Shown here one piece after another: positions 32,051-44,260 of a DNA stretch of 64,000 nt (the first letter of the stretch is position 1; every line of letters starts with the position of its first letter). Position numbers and translations under genes: made by a program. A model generated the notes under the pieces. The model saw nothing but the letters and a program-made list of their open reading frames with translations. It was not told where the DNA came from and searched no databases. Source of the stretch: Pagrus major (lineage: Eukaryota > Chordata > Actinopteri > Spariformes > Sparidae); assembly GCF_040436345.1 (NCBI RefSeq), contig NC_133223.1, forward strand, positions 17,275,113 through 17,339,112, given 5' to 3'.

Positions 32051-33203
32051 TAATTTGACATATTTGGCTTTTGCCCTTCATTAGGGCAGCAAACAGCACT
32101 ATTATTAAGTATGTATGTATTTTGCCAGTTGGTGAAGTTGTAACTTATTTGTGTTACATATTGGCTCATCATCATCCCCCAAACAGACCTGCAACCAGTT
32201 AGTGATTATCACTGCAGTCCTGATAAATAATCTCATAATCTCATAACTGAATAACTTGTCTTCTACATCTGAGGTCGTAGCAAGTGTCGAGAGAGCAAAC
32301 TGTACAGTATCAGCCTCTCACAGATGTAGTTTGATGGATGCTCTGTGTACACCCCCTCGCCCCGACCTCAGGACAACATGTTTGTTTGGTTGTTGATCAC
32401 ACGCCTCAGTCTTTGTACCTAACTGCACCCTGACACCAAGATATATCACAGGTCCCACACACTGCTGCTACCTGCCAGGGACATTTCTATTCGCTGCACT
32501 TGTGTTGGCTGCTTTGTCCTTTCATGCAGCATTTTTTAGGTTTTTCATTTCCAAAGTACCAGCTTCTGTTTTATCGCTTTATAGTTTGGGGTATTTATCA
32601 CTGCTACGTATGGAGAACTCAGATTTAAATGCAATTAGCAGTTCATTTACATCAAATGAGGTAAAAAATAAAAAAGTAACAATTAATGACACCTATAAAA
32701 AAGTCTTGGTTTGCTCTGATTTACCATACAATTATACAATCTGGGTCTTGATTGTAATTTTTTCTGACAAATGAGTGATATAACGACCCCCTGAAATAGA
32801 GGGGGATGACATCCTGGTATGGACTAAAAGGCAGCACTTAGAACCACGATTAAATAATTAATACAGGTTTTATACCCATTTTACACCTCCAAATTATGGT
32901 TCGCCGTATATCTGAGACGCAGCGGCAGCAGAAGAGTACCATGTCAGCAAAAAAATTTCATGTACAGTAAATCTTTGTGAGGGAAGAGCCAGTGGCTGCA
33001 AATCATGTGTGAGGTGAGGGACGACATGAATATAACCTTTCCCCCTTTTATTCTTATCAGGCGGCCCGGGTGAAACTACAGAGTACAGACCTAGACACAC
33101 GCTCACTTTCTTGTCTTTTGACCTTTGTATCTTTTTTATTTGATCATATCTATAGAATTGCTGCTCTGATTGCACTCAATTCGGATACAGAGGAAGTGAT
33201 CCA

Positions 33204-33217
33204 ACAGTAGGTGGCAC
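33204..33217 (+). promoter_or_regulatory. CTCF-like motif
   Basis: ACAGTAGGTGGCAC matches the CTCF core except at the first base. Plus strand, 250 bp from another one. Confidence 0.4.
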
Positions 33218-33454
33218 CATATCATAATGCTGCCAGTGTCAAGGTTCAGGCATAAAGGAACTGCCAAGCCAGCAGGGTCTCCTTTTAAATAAACCCACTT
33301 AATCCACTCAAACTAACATAAAAAGGACCTTTTCCTGGTCCAATAAACCCACATACACCCAACTTGCAATCTGCGCAAAGCAAATAATACACTAACAATA
33401 TAACCTCTCAACTGATGGCCATATTGCTCCTGATTCTCCTTTATTTTCCTGCGT

Positions 33455-33468
33455 CCTCTAGATGGCAC
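33455..33468 (+). promoter_or_regulatory. CTCF-like motif
   Basis: CCTCTAGATGGCAC matches the CTCF core except at position 3. Plus strand, paired with 33204-33217. Confidence 0.45.
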
Positions 33469-33579
33469 CATGGTCCATGAAAAGATGGGCCTTTTATTTT
33501 CAAATCATATCACCTTGTAAATGTCAAACAATATTCCTCGATACTAAATTATTATTTTTCCCCTGTGTCACATGTCTGG

Positions 33580-34330
33580 CTACTTGATTATCTGCAATCA
33601 TCTCAAAGCCTTAATTATATTTGTTTCTATTTGTTTCCCCTAATTAATGTAATTATGGGGAACACATTTTTATTATTGGCCTGTTAGCTGCTGCATGGCA
33701 AAAGTGTACTTTATTAAGGGGGCTGCTGCAAAAATGTTTTATTAAAGGCACTTACTATTCACAAGAGATAATTATCACATGTCACATGTGTTTACCTCTT
33801 CGTATCATTCGTCACTCAAATATTTTCATGAACTTAATGTCCCTCACAAAGCCTAGCCCACACAGTCCGCAGGGCCCGGGGCTTTTAGCTTGACCTTGTC
33901 CTGAGAAGGCGTACACTCGGCTCCATGACTCCATTAGGGAAGCCTGCCTGCCCGCCATAACCTGGGCCTGTGCGGACGGACGTACGCAAGTGGAAACTCT
34001 GAGGAAATGGCAGATTCAGAGCAGGGAAACCAGGGAGTCAATTTAGTCACTGTCTACTACCTTTTCGCATGCAAGTACAAAGCCAATCTCACACGTCGGT
34101 GTTGACGAGAATCTCTCTCAGAGGAATTCAGGGAAAGAACAATTCCTAGCATCTGTTTCCTGTTCACTTGCATAGAGGAAATTGGGTGTAAATCACACCA
34201 AATATAAATAGAATCAGCATTCAATTTACAGAAGCTAAAGTTGGTTACAGTGGCCTTGGGCTCTGGTTTTCTCTGATATGTGTATCTGCAGTATGGGCTG
34301 AGAGCAGACATTGTAACCGCATTAGATGAA
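33580..34330. promoter_or_regulatory. Candidate conserved non-coding block A
   Basis: Repeat-free stretch with three TAATTA-type cores between 33610 and 33660 and a paired E-box CACATGTCACATGTG at 33776-33790. It looks like enhancer sequence, but conservation cannot be tested here. Confidence 0.35.
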
Positions 34331-36479
34331 TTACAAGGCATTTATGTGCTTTTTAAACTGACAACATAACAAAGCAAGCAAAAAGTATTTTTTTCCCTAA
34401 ATTACACCAGAAGGACATGTTGTGCAGGATAACAGCACAGACAGTTAAACACCATAAAAATAAATAAAAATTCTTTTAGAGACAATTCTGTATTTTCTGT
34501 TTGTTTACCTGAAGTGTTGCTGGTCTGATATAATCTGTACAAAGCAGAGATAATGATTAATGAGGGTTTTTGAATCTGTGATTACTACTTTTTTTATGTG
34601 ACTCTGCAATTTAAAATCTAGCAGGTAAATAAATGAAAATAAGTCTCAGTCATCAGTACTCTGCTGTTTACAGATCAAAGAGCCTGATGAACACAAATAT
34701 ATCTTATAACTTTACATTTGGCTTATTGATTACTGAGTGACATTAAATTGTTGTTTTTGTGTTAACCTCAGGAAGACTAGAAATCACTTTGTGGAAGCTA
34801 ATGTTCAAAATAAAGAATGAAAGAAGAACAAAGACAAAAGAAAAGCAAAAAAATAATGATAAGTGGAATAAATTAATTATTTAAATTTAAACACATTATA
34901 GCCAATTATTGAGTAAAGCATTCAGTACAATGTGTGAGCCTGCGTGTTTTCTCACTGTCTGTACTGCTGCTGTCAAGTTGCAGTAAATCTGATCTGTACA
35001 GATCTAAGTATAGACTTCCGTTTTGTCATGTTGAGTGTTAAAAAGACCTTCACATTTCTCTCTGTCTTGTTGGAACTGTCTCAGAGACATGTTTCATGAT
35101 TATTTGAGTTTATGCAGCCATTAAAAAGTGATTAAAATGTATTTAAAAAGGTCTTAAGAAGGTAACGTTGATATAAAAAAATGTCTATATTTATTATCTT
35201 AAAACAATGTTTAATTATGGAAAATCAGTGCTCTTTATGGAAGATTTTATTTCAGTGCAGAGTGTAACAGGTCACAAGACCAGAGTTTAGCGAAGGGCAT
35301 TCTGGGAGATGATATTCTGCTTTTATTGCTGCATATGCCTTACATCATGATTGTTATTTAAAATTGCTTCTTGATCTTACAGACCCACAGATGAAAACTA
35401 GACTCTTGGCTAATTTTGGCATATGCACAGTGTTGTTCATTAATATGCACTGCCCCTGAGAATTAAACTGAAATAAAAAAATTATGCCACGTGATGACGA
35501 GTCAGTAGCATTATTGAACAGAACCAACATGGCTGTTGAGGAAAAACATGGTTCAACAGGCGCACAAGGTAATTGTCTTTCATATGTTTTATGTTTTTAT
35601 ATAATGTTTGTTGATGTGCCTTTACATGGACAGCGGTGATACATTTTCAGTGATTTGATTTGATTTCAGCACATTTCTGTTGTGACTGTCATCAGTGGAC
35701 ACTAGCTTGAGAGACTTTAAAAGATGCATGATTTGCACCTTTTATGTCTTTTTCTTTTCTTGTAGTTTTCACACGTCTGTTGACGAATGAGAGACAGACA
35801 CTACAAAAGACATCTGTATGATGCCTGGCTATTATTTCACTGGATCGGTAGTTGCACTAGTGTCTCTATAATTTGTATAAACAAGCAAACATAACTTTTT
35901 CTGCACTGTTACATTTCCTCCATGTTCACTCTTATGTCTTTTGCTTGAGCTTCTGAGGGAGTCAGACACTGTTTTCAAACATCTAAATCTATACAGTTAG
36001 TTTGCTTTTTATTATTGACTGATTCTTTTAGTCTGATACATGGTGGCCATCACACTGTGTATTGATACTGTCAGACAGGCCAGGACAAATCCTTTTTAAA
36101 CGAGCTACAGGTCAGGATGGGCTCAGAGTACTTTTCTCCTTCTGCTGTATGTGGACACATAATTGCAGGTTCTCTTCAAATGCTCTGAGGGAGCAATAAA
36201 GTGCGTTAGGTTGTTTGGTTTGTCAATCCCTCTCCAAATGAATAATGCAGTGATGGGATCTGAGGCATTTGTGTGAACGTTGTTGCTATATTTAAAATAC
36301 CAATCAGTCCGAGAATGTGACTGTTTTGGCGTTTTTAAACCAGTGATTGTGACCTTCCCTCTTGCTTTTAGTGGGGAAGAGAAAGAGGAGGAGTGATTAT
36401 GCTAGGAAACAGTCCAATGCATTGGCCTATTGATGTCCGGAGAAGAGACGCAGATAGTGTGGTGTAATAAAAACCTTTA
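34331..36479. other. AT-rich spacer
   Basis: Mostly AT-rich DNA without genes. A ZNF143-like site is read on the minus strand at 35295-35313 (TCTCCCAGAATGCCC core). I see nothing else specific. Confidence 0.5.
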
Positions 36480-37430
36480 TTTACAGCTCCTCAGCGGAGA
36501 GTAACAGAGGAGCGCTGTGTTTCCCTCTGGCACTAATTGACTGCCTGCAGCAGGAGAAACATAGACTCTCACCCCTCGCTGGCGCACTGCTCTCAGATGT
36601 AATAATAACCACTATGCTTTCTCTCAATGTACTTCCAAAGGCATCCTCCTCTACTGCTATCGTAAAAGAGTATTCATTTCGATAACACAGGGATTGTCTA
36701 ATAAAATGAAGATTTGGGGAGTACATTTTGTGTGCTGTCCTGCATGCCCCCTCTCTGTTTAAATGTGATCTGTGCAGCCCCGAGGCAGTGGTGTGCGGTC
36801 CATTCAGTGCATGTCCCTTCTTCCTGGGTGAGAAATAAGGGAGGGGAGGGCAGGTGTGGGAGGCAAGGGAAAACCATCTCTCCCTTTCCCCTAATTTTTG
36901 TGTACGGGCAACAAACGACCACAAAAGTGCTGCTTTCACAGTTTTCAGTGGCCCGACGTTGAGCTCCCAGCAGAACGAGACAAAGGAATGGCGGGGATGA
37001 TGAAGTCCCGAGCAGTGCAGGGCAGGTGTTTCCTCTGTCTCCTGGGAGCTGGGGAGTACACCTGCCCACTACTAACCCACTGTGATGGATCGATGAGGCA
37101 GTAACTGACTCAGCACTCCAAGAGCTCTACCTGGGATTAGAGCACAGAGGACCTGATTGAAACACACTGTCATCCCACAAACAATAACACACATCCATCT
37201 TGGAGGGCCGGCTCCTTTACCCTCCCCTGTGCTTTACCATCGCTGACAATGATTGCACCGCTGATGATGAGAGGAGCAATCTATTCGATGAGAGGCAGCG
37301 GCTAAATTTCTGCAGACATGATGTCTAATGGCACCACTTGGATACTGTAAACACTATCTGCATCGCTACGAAGCAGCTGAATTATGACCTCCGCACCTGG
37401 TGATCCAGTATTGGTTTACAGACATGAATA
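36480..37430. promoter_or_regulatory. Candidate conserved non-coding block B
   Basis: Repeat-free, mixed-composition block. Frames on both strands (up to 152 codons) reflect low stop density, not a gene. It contains repeated GATGATGA/CTGATGATG-type stretches near 37260 and motifs typical of developmental enhancers. Confidence 0.3.
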
Positions 37431-37913
37431 CACACTGACACAAAACCTTAAAATTTTGACACACACATATACAGAAACACTGCGATGTGCACAGGCAGTC
37501 AGATAAACACATTCCTGTAATCTTTTGAATTCGACGATGCTGCATTTAAAGAAGTATAACCATAAGGCCAGCGTGGTCCCAGGAGTCGATGACTAATGTA
37601 GTATAATAGCCAGTGCTGGCATGGGTCATTTTGCAAGTCGACCCAGGCAAATCCTCAACGGCCTTTTATCCAGTTAGTCTAAAACAGCGGCTAATGAGAA
37701 AAATGAATTGAAACGAACATTTTGATAAAAACAAACAAACACAACAATCTTATATGTAGCCACACATCCCCTGATTGAAATGTGATACCTTTGTATTTAC
37801 ATCAAGCTAATAATATAAACTTGTGTTTGGTGAATTGATCTTAATCAGTCCTCTTAATCCTGATTTAAATGAAGTGTTTTTGTGTAAGTAGATGATGACT
37901 GAAAGGGGCATTA

Positions 37914-38266
37914 TGTAGTTTTGGAGAAGAAATTCAAACTCAGAATTTTAATATTTACAATATTAATGAGGTGATAATGCAAACTGAGAAATATTTATTA
38001 TTTCCATAACTGAATAAACAAGCTGTTCTCAGAGGAAAATAAGGTCCCCAGAACACTGTTTGAAGCTAGAAAGGTGGCAGGGTCCGCCAAATATAAACAA
38101 AGTAAAACAGTATGAAATTGTGTTGTACTTTAAGGTCAGTTTGTTTATTCAGTCATGAAAACAAAGAGTTTGTTTATTTAGTTTGTTTAGGCGTAAAAAA
38201 AAATCAGTCAATGAAGAGCTTTCTCTTCTCGTAAAAATTTATTTACCAAAACTACATAGTGCACCT
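37914..38266. mobile_element. TTAA-type MITE, copy C
   Basis: The left end AGGGGCATTATGTAGTTTTG and the inverted right end AGGTGCACTATGTAGTTTTG agree at 18 of 20 positions. The right flank is TTAA (38267-38270); the left flank is TGAA. Confidence 0.85.
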
Positions 38267-38879
38267 TTAATTTTTACAGATTTCATTGCTTTCATGGCAG
38301 GAAATCCTTTGTGTTTGATGCTGATTGTGGTACATGTAAAATAACGTGGAAGCTTTGAAAAATAAAAATAAATTACATGCAATGCTTAGACACAACTTTG
38401 GAGGGAGCCTTAAGCATGAGGTTGAACCTCATCTGAAAGCAGACAGTGCCATCAGGCCCTTTCTCTTCTCTTCTTAAGCAAATATTTATGGAACAAAGAA
38501 CCAGGTAATTATAGTTGTCCCTCTAAATACTAGTTTGATGTGTGCGGAAGATAAATGTTTTGCATTATAATGGGATATGACTGTTTAAATACTATATGAT
38601 TATAGATTCCATGTCATTTAAATGTTGATTTAAGAAAGTGAAAGGCACAGGTGAAAATGTTCCTGTATCTTTTTAAATTTATCAGGCAAAGCATACTGAT
38701 TCAGCAAACAACTTTTCACCTGCCTTGATTAAAATGCAGCAGCAAATACTGTATAAAAGTGGTGCTTTCATGGCTGGACAACAGAGTAAATGTTTAGAGA
38801 GGGAGACTTGGTTTCATCTGGCGGTGGCATCAGAATATCTGGCTGCACTTTGCTGTAGCTGGCCACGCTTCCTTATCTT

Positions 38880-40850
38880 GTCCTGTTCTGCTTATCTGGC
38901 CTGTGTACAGAGTTGGGTCTGTAATGAGCGTCACGCCTACACCTCTCCCCATGTGGACGGACCGACCGCTGTCCCACGCATCCGTCCTCACATACACTGA
39001 GTGGAGGAAGGGTGCAGGGTGTGTAGTGCTCTATGTGCCACACACACTTAGACAAACACCTGTGTATCTTCCTGCACATGTGCCCACCACATGCACGTAT
39101 GAAGCTGCGGCGTGTGGTCAAATGCGGGACCCTGGTCCAGGTGGCACTGACAGATTTAGAGGATGTTGTGGACGGAGGTGGACAGAGGCTGGCCTATGCA
39201 GGATATGTGTGACATGTAACATGCAGCGGTGGCGTGGAGTGATGACATCCTCTGTTTAATGAGCGGAGTCAACACCACCCATGTTAAAGTGAGCTGCCCG
39301 CCGTGGAGAGCTGTAAATCTGCCTGCTATCACTGCTGCCCCACTAATACAGGAAGTATTATCTAATAAGTGCAACTAGGAGGACTAATTTCAATAGAGCT
39401 GATACCCCCCATGAGCAGAGAGGAAAGGATAACCCAGTTAGAAACTTTTAGCAAGTATGGAGTTAGTTTAATGGGACAGGCCGTGACCAGCCACTTCTAC
39501 TGTCTTATGTGGAGGTTAGTAAAATCAAACATGGTGCCAGACAAATCCCAGACGTCTGGTCGTCCTGCCCCAGCTGCCTTTCGCTCTACAACATTCCTGG
39601 GCCGAGCTGGAGCTCTAAAGGACCTCTGTGTCAATGCCCCTGTTCTGGCCTGCCCTTCAGCCCTGATTTGTAGAGTGCTGGTGTCAAAGGGGACTACTTT
39701 GTAGATGGTGTGCTCTGCTTACCTGTTCCCCCACAGCAGAGGCAGTAAATGTCACTCTATGACACTCTCTGGACTATCTCAGCCCAACCATTAGAAGGCT
39801 CTGGGATAGATACGCAAACACACCCAGAAAATCAAACGTTAAAGAAGGTGTTAACAAAACCCATCCGTGTATTGTAGCTAAAAAAAAGCTCCGGAGTTTA
39901 AAAGGCAGCGATAGCCATTTTCTTTGTGGATGTCTGGCATTTGTCTACAGCTGTAATGCAATTGTGTTTCAGAGTTTTCCTCCACTGAGCGGGGGGTAAT
40001 TGCTGACTAGTCTTTTAACCTTATTAAATCATCCAGAGGCAGTGTTGGAGCGAAGATGGAGTTGATGATACTGCACCTCTCGTGCTTTTAGGAAAAGGAA
40101 AGATGCTGACTGCACTTCATCCAGGGGATTATACGCCGAATTCAAGCAAAACTGCTACAGCTAATTAGAGGGAAAGGGAAGCACTGTGACAATCACCATG
40201 GGATGAACCTCAGGCAGTGCTGCTGGTTTTATTTTCACTGCATTTTTCACTTTTTCTACGCAAGTTAACTTAGCAGAGCCATTATTGTTTTTGGTTATTA
40301 TGTTTACTACACTTTGCATTTGCTGTCATTAAAATTTATACGTCCCCTCATGCAAAGCGATCGTCAGATTTTACGGCCGTATATCCATTGACAGCCATTA
40401 TTCTATCACTGTGATGTGTGTTCATAAAAACACACATACGCAGGTTTGATCGCTCGTGGCCATTTCTCAAAGCTTGACATTCACAATATGGATGCTGAAA
40501 CTCCAAAGAGGTTTGGGTCTGAGCTTAATTAGATCCTGTGGAGCTAAATCAAATCAGTCTAAACGAGAGCAGCGAGCCAAACCCTCCCCATGCAAACGGG
40601 TGTCTGTTGTCTGCTCTGTGTGATTGCTATCTGAACAGGACTTTGGAGGTTGGAGGTTTCAAAGGAAAGCCACCTCTCTACGTCTTCTTCGCCCTCTCCT
40701 CCTGCCTCTCATGCGTCTTTTTGGTCGTCAAGGAAAGAGGGAGTGAGAAGGGTGGAGGTGGAGAGTTTTCGCCTCTCACTCCTCCTACCCCTACCCCACT
40801 CCCCCACACCCCTGCTCACACTGCTTAACCTTGACAAGTCAATATGATAC
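38880..40850. other. Repeat-poor, gene-free block
   Basis: GC-richer sequence with short chance frames (up to 118 codons) and no protein family. It may be conserved non-coding DNA; I see no decisive motif. Confidence 0.35.
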
Positions 40851-42460
40851 AGACGCAATTTGCTTATCTCCTCCTGACATTACCACTGTTCTCCCTGCTG
40901 CGGGGGCATGGGGCCTGCGCCATTAGCATAGCTTACAAACACATCATTCTCTCTCCGAGGAGCCACACTCATCTATGGATGCTCACCTACTGTACAAGAA
41001 ACCACAATAAAACATCTTAAAAGGCATCATTTTAAAACCTTTTTCAATCATTTTTAACATAAAGTCCAATAAACTGCCTGACTTAGGTGATACAGTCTTT
41101 TTCCTCATCATTTTCTGGCTACCTGACAATCACACGGCCACCCTACTCCAGAGTCAAATGTGGTGTGCAGATATATACCTGTGTGTGTCAGGCCGGTGAA
41201 CTGAGCCCCTCAGCATCTGGCTGGTGCTCCCTGGCCAGAGAAACAGTCAGCTCCCTGGTCTCCAGCTGCAGGGTGGCTCCAACCCAGCTCCATTAGTCAC
41301 CAGACCCTGGACACCTCTCGCTCATCCCACCACATAAGGTAGCGTAATTGATACCCATCAGCCACGGCGATAATCTCCTTGGTGGGAAGCGGTGTGGGTG
41401 TGGGATGCGCACCTCATGTTTGGTTAAGAAGGTGCCGAGCGGGGTCCAGGACTCCGGGCCTGTCTCTTTGCCATCACTCCACTTGAAGGTGAGATGATTT
41501 AGGGGCCTGGGAGAAAGTTAATTTCTCTTGATCATTGTGTGCAACCTGGAGCCTTAATGGCGGGCGTAATTAATTCTGCTGATGTTAATCACCAGGGCTG
41601 GTCCCCACAATTATCAGCCCTGTGCAGATGGGGCGCGGCGCAGACATGAAAAATTAGGAAAATGAATCTGTAATGGGGTGGCAGATCTAATCTGCGTCAG
41701 AGAAAACAAAGTTAGGAAGAGCAAAGAGCCCCAGGATTCCAGGTGAAAGCCACCAATACCGACAAACCTGTGTGGCAGAGCTGAAAAATGTTGCCGTGTC
41801 CAAAGTGTTTGGTAATTACTGGGGCATTGAATTGTTCTATTGTTAATTCATCACGGTAGCAGAGGTTAAGTTCAACATCTCCTTCCTGGGCTACGGGTTG
41901 CAAGAGGAGGGGAAGCAGCAGTGGTCACATGCTTCTGGAGTCACTGTAAGGTTAATCAGGTTCTACTCTCAGTTGTGTGGGCTTTGCAATCAACCTCCAC
42001 AGAGGGAAAAAAAATGAAGAACGCTCCACAAATGAATGAATGAAAGACTGATCTGCTGTGCTGATATGCACAGGCGCTTATATTCACTGTATGCAGGCTG
42101 AAATACAGTCATGCATGTACGGACACACACGCAAACCCTGTCCCAAATGCATGCGCACACACACTCTCAGACACACATAGTTGATTGTTTCAATCATGGG
42201 TCCTACTGATGGAAGAATTACTAAAGCATTAGTGGTCAAAGGACAGATACTCCCAGAGGACGTTTCCTCTGCCAACGTCAAACAAAATTAAGCAAAATAC
42301 AACTGATTAATTGAAATAGCAGAGGAGCCATTTTTCAAGCCCTTACTTGGCTCTGGCAGTTGGGCATGCCGTCATTCCTATTTGGTTTGCTTAATTAGTC
42401 TTCTACCTATTTTGTCTTTAATAAGGCATGCCATAGGTTCTTAGAAAATCTAGGAGGTTA
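40851..42460. promoter_or_regulatory. Candidate conserved non-coding block D
   Basis: Repeat-free sequence. The core near 41550-41680 has CGTAATTAATTCTGCTGATG and GTTAATCACC next to a GGGGCGCGGCGCAG tract, a mix typical of developmental CNEs. Confidence 0.4.
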
Positions 42461-42889
42461 GAGCGAATCATTATTCATCATCACTGTTGTTAGAATGGTG
42501 AAAAGCGAGCAATAGACTGAACTGCTGGCTATGATTTAGTTAAAGTGTGTTATTAATGAGTTGAGTAACTAGCCCTGTTACATTGTTGTTACTCGCACAA
42601 TCACTGCTCTGAATATCAAACCAATTTAAATATCACACTTAATGGTAAGGAGGAACAAATCTAATGGACTACTTCATGATTAGAGTAATGCTATCTGTTT
42701 CCTGTGTTGTCATTTATTACAGAGCAGCAGACATCTTTCAAACAGTAAAACCAGCCACCTCCGGACCGTCGAGGTATTTAGTTGTAATTACAGTTGTGAT
42801 CAATACACACATATTGACAATATTACTCTTAAAGTTTTTTTTCCAATATACATCAAAGGTCAAAGGCTCATTTTCTTGTAATTACTCAC

Positions 42890-42905
42890 GGGGGGGGGGG
42901 GGGGG
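42890..42905 (+). repeat. G16 homopolymer
   Basis: Sixteen consecutive G residues. They may form a G-quadruplex, or the length may be a sequencing or assembly uncertainty. Confidence 0.9.
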
Positions 42906-43105
42906 CGAATGCAATTCTTGAGGTGAACCTCAATAAACAATAATAGATGGAGCAGCTGGCTGTTCATTGTTCTGTGGTCAGACGTTCCACAGCAGCGGTG
43001 ACCAGGTGTTTACACAGGGCGCCGCCACACAGCCTCGCGGCAAGGGGAAGGACATAAACAGCATTTAAAGGAGCCCCGCAAAGGTCTCAGATCAAGGAAG
43101 ACACA

Positions 43106-43107
<2 letters not shown>

Positions 43108-43139
<32 letters not shown>
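43108..43139. repeat. (CA)16 microsatellite
   Basis: Perfect CA dinucleotide run of 32 bp in gene-free DNA. Confidence 0.95.
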
Positions 43140-43141
<2 letters not shown>

Positions 43142-43179
43142 AGCCAGACTGAAATGAATATTACATTCTCATCATAGTC

Positions 43180-44260
43180 TTATAGGTGGAAACCTCCTGT
43201 CCTTGAAGTGCTCAGAAAATACCTCTACATGCACTAAGAGTGTTTGCAAGTGCACATAGAGAATTCCTCTGGGTGGGAGGACACCGTGATTGAGATTAGT
43301 ATAGTCATAATTCCAGGGGATTATATGCTAATGTACTCTTGCCTGTTTGTGAGAGAAAATTGCATTGTGGTTATTAGCGTGACACCAGAGCTCCGAGTTG
43401 CTGCCTGGCAAACGTCCTCATCGGCTCTCGGATGCCCTCCAAGGATTTACATTTTTATTACAATGCGAGAGAGAAAACCAAAGTGATATAACGCCGCCGC
43501 ACGCACACAGCGAACGCCCTCAACTTGAGAGATTTAATTGAATGTATTCAAATGTGATTCATTGAACAATTACACTCTCATTCGGCGAGCACATAGTGCA
43601 ATTGTTTTGCCTATACTGGGCTCTCCTCCCCTTTCCTCATCCTCTTGCTAACACTCCCACTCCCTTTAAATTAGAAATCGGACTGGCCTTTGTAGGAGAC
43701 ACTGAGGGGGAATCAATAGGTGCATTAATTACAGCAATTCATTACCCAAATAAACATGGGACTCAACCTTTGCTGGATACAAATTCGGGGGACGTTAAGT
43801 GTTTGGCTGGAGACAAAGGCCTGGACCGGGAATCCCTATTGCATTAATCTGAGGGATCAAACTCCGCTGAGTGCCAGCGCTCCTCCTGGGAGTGTCCGGC
43901 CTGGGATCAATCCCCACGCGCAGGCAGTGAGTTATGGCTACCGAATACAAACGTGGTCATGTGACATGGCACCGACACGGCTCTGCTGTTGCTGTGTTCT
44001 CTCTCTTCTCTCTCTGGCACTTAATGGGAGTCCTGCTGGCCCACAATGCAGCGGGCTAACAGGGCAGGCTCCCACTCCCCAGATCCCTCAGCCTCCCTGC
44101 CCATTCAGGGTCTGGTCTCCTGCATACAGGGCCGCAGAGACTCCTGAAGGCTCCTGGCAGAGGACGAAGGTAAAGGACATCCCTCTCCCTCACTGTCATC
44201 TCTACAGCGTGTGCCTATTTGTGAATTATATCTCCAACGGTGGCCATAATAAAACATGAT
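43180..44260. promoter_or_regulatory. Candidate conserved non-coding block E
   Basis: Long repeat-free block. It includes GTGCATTAATTACAGCAATT (about 43720), GATTTAATTGAATG (about 43530) and a GC-balanced core at 43780-43930. The 167-codon frame 43756-44259 has no family features and is treated as chance. Confidence 0.4.

Noticed and set aside
36481..37069. 152- and 123-codon minus-strand frames
   Set aside because: Low stop density in a GC-richer, probably conserved non-coding block; no splice or domain evidence, and plus-strand frames of similar quality overlap.
43756..44259. 167-codon plus-strand frame, the longest in the desert
   Set aside because: No domain, odd composition, no initiation or splice context; the sequence looks like enhancer DNA. 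A protein search would overturn this if it found an orthologue.
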